Assembly (NCBI GenBank): GCA_025362395.1
Contig: JANYGK010000009.1
Coordinates: forward strand, 90,356 to 154,355
DNA length: 64,000 bases
Direction of reading: 5' to 3'
Origin: Bacteroidota bacterium
GTDB taxonomy: Bacteria; Bacteroidota; Bacteroidia; B-17B0; Aurantibacillaceae
The notes beneath the pieces are model-generated. The model saw only the letters and a program-made list of their open reading frames with translations. It ran no database searches and was not told the DNA's origin. This document shows, in pieces, positions 63,501-64,000 of this stretch. Both the position numbers and the translations under genes were made by a program. Each line of letters starts with the position of its first letter. Within the stretch, counting starts at the first letter, position 1.

Positions 63501-64000
63501 TATCCACCACTCCCGTGGCAGGACTAACCTGCTCCAACAGCACCTCCACCCTTACGGTGTATGTAAACCCCGCGCCTGTTCCTGACTTTACCTTCGTTAA
63601 CAAGTGTATCAATGCCCAGCCCAATACCTTCGACGGAAGCGTGAGCACCATTGCGGTAGGGACCAATACCAATTACGCGTGGGCTTACGGAGACATGGGT
63701 ACTTCTACGGGCACTGCGGCAATCGTTAGTCATACTTATGCCACACCTGCCGCCTACAATGTAACCCTAACCGTTACCTCCAATAACGGTTGTGTGGCCA
63801 CGGTTGTAAAAGCGGTGGATGTCTACAAAAAACCGATACCACTCTTTTCTAACAGCTCGGCCTGCGACCGCAGCGCCATGACCTTTACCGTTACGGAAGG
63901 CCCCGGTAGCGGAACCATTACAGACTGGTATTGGGATTTAAATAATTCTATTAATACCATTGAAGCCAACGGCCAACCTATGGCAGCCAATACATTCTCT
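60554..64000 (+). CDS. giant PKD-repeat secreted protein, partial (3' end off the window)
   Basis: 1149 codons visible from ATG 60554 with no stop. The N-terminus has two hydrophobic stretches (IYVFIVALLGLG and, from residue 32, MALLCCALLNNGITG), so the real start could be the internal Met at residue 32. About residues 135-330 form a beta-sandwich with NIDFETGTTSGW, GNFSLQLGN and VEIENRWCVYNYDWAYCYID, an ordering seen in MAM/carbohydrate-binding-like adhesin domains. From about 410 on, at least eight PKD domains follow (YTWTWGDGTANG, VWQWGDGLANG, WAWDFDTNGT, YTWAFADGTAN, YAWAYGDMGT). A C-terminal T9SS sorting domain is expected beyond the window. Confidence 0.88.
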   Translation, partial: METIYVFIVALLGLGCKFLYANQSFTKSIKCMALLCCALLNNGITGQNTVNRSNHNHEGQLQKLVPSIPYIVYDGDSLSGFNRPAVLENVKAENFSDENSKRYLFLREREFINTKYGINPISNFRTYPPIPQAPCTNIDFETGTTSGWITTGDAVIKTGAGLDPFGGFPVVCPGGNFSLQLGNNTNVTTSIARQTFAVTPSNAYFVLKFAMVILNYPHSAADAARVFIRFKDGAGNIIPCPNFECYYADPFGTGGSSYGLSGFQTGANGVNIGNQSYPTTYVPWTNLGFDLTPYNGQNITVEIENRWCVYNYDWAYCYIDGVCSTLTTSTTGGCSGTSTGTLTAPGGMETYAWAGPIGSTVATRTTQAVTTNVPGVYTVTCTPFSTCGTAAYVYTLNFAPTATPIADFTFTTTPCQPSFAVPFQSTSSQNGGPVISGYTWTWGDGTANGTSGVETHTYITGGTKTIKLKITNGSCVDSITKSITLSSGPTSNFTLANACLNAVSNFTSTSTPAGGIVSQVWQWGDGLANGSGTLPGHTYLTSGSFPVKLVVTDAGLCKDSITKTIVIYPNPVITFTAGPVCFNTPVTFNNTSAITPTATITNWAWDFDTNGTTDNTTQSPSNNYASAGTYTVSLKATSNNGCVNTGSITITVNALPTATFTPVNACVGANIALNNTSSVAAPAALASYTWAFGAAANPATSSNQNPPALGYSSSGIKTITLTVMANTTCTASITNTVNVYPSPVASFSATSVCQATQTAFTDLSTAGTGTVNTWNWDYTTNGSVDNTTQNPTFAFPASGTYTASLQVATSNGCTNTFTLPVNVWGHSIPDFSPNNVCYGTATTFTNLTNVTTNPNVGGTPGYTWAFADGTANSTALNPIHSYTLGANGNALYNVTLTATSTHSCTDFVVKPVNVYAIPTASFTSNTVCLGSPTALTDASSGNGNPVNGYVWDFLSNGTVDATGVSTANYTFPAYGINLVSYTISTTPVAGLTCSNSTSTLTVYVNPAPVPDFTFVNKCINAQPNTFDGSVSTIAVGTNTNYAWAYGDMGTSTGTAAIVSHTYATPAAYNVTLTVTSNNGCVATVVKAVDVYKKPIPLFSNSSACDRSAMTFTVTEGPGSGTITDWYWDLNNSINTIEANGQPMAANTFS

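Overview
The window looks like a chromosomal segment of a free-living member of the Bacteroidota (low GC). Four lines of sequence evidence point there. Several genes have Bacteroidota-type promoters (TAnnTTTG -7 element with an upstream TTTG). There are type IX secretion (T9SS) cargo proteins with gliding-motility-associated (type B) or type A C-terminal sorting domains. There is a PorP/SprF-family outer-membrane protein. The housekeeping proteins (MurQ, DapD, BirA without HTH, RsfS-FtsH pair) have the usual form for the phylum. I cannot assign a genus. No rRNA, CRISPR array, transposase, integrase or phage module is visible.

Layout. 1-8471 is mostly a minus-strand housekeeping block: a truncated RsmH-like methyltransferase, UvrB, MeaB, a VF530-type small protein, MurQ, an NtrC-like regulator without HTH, ArfB, RlmB and a DinB-like protein, followed by a plus-strand 44-residue lipoprotein (8599-8733). 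9038-13622 is a signalling island: a three-PAS histidine kinase, a single-domain receiver and a receiver-PP2C phosphatase in one operon, then a DUF3606-like protein and a divergent NarL/LuxR regulator with a striking operator-like region between them. 13661-16827 is a metal (probably copper) module: TonB-dependent receptor, secreted HMA protein and an HYC_CC_PP-type protein. 16908-26566 carries LigA, a TPR/MORN protein, a STAS-like protein, a lipoprotein, a DEAD-box helicase and three outer-membrane beta-barrel proteins. 26591-27010 is a non-coding array of 21 exactly 20-bp units, followed by a fibronectin-III-like protein gene.

27970-43937 is dominated by PP2C (SpoIIE-like) signalling and T9SS genes. 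A TPR-PP2C phosphatase and a mitochondrial-type citrate synthase come first. A tightly packed minus-strand operon follows, transcribed from 43937 down: a 1575-residue SBBP/Ig-repeat type B adhesin, PorP/SprF, a PD40/PKD protein, an unrecognised secreted protein, a propeller-PP2C sensor and an LEA2 protein. Two tRNA genes (CAT and ACG anticodons) follow, then DapD and a GT9 glycosyltransferase.

46233-51090 holds a type B and a type A T9SS cargo protein. 51496-57627 holds a thioredoxin-like protein, RRF, ThyA, a third type B cargo protein and BirA. 57704-60403 is the RsfS-FtsH pair, with RsfS carrying a histone-H1-like tail. From 60554 a giant PKD-repeat secreted protein runs off the window end.

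The best candidates for something undescribed are the strictly phased 20-bp array (26591-27010) and the adhesin/SprF/PP2C operon (31775-43937), in which secreted cargo, its probable outer-membrane partner and a membrane phosphatase sensor are encoded together.
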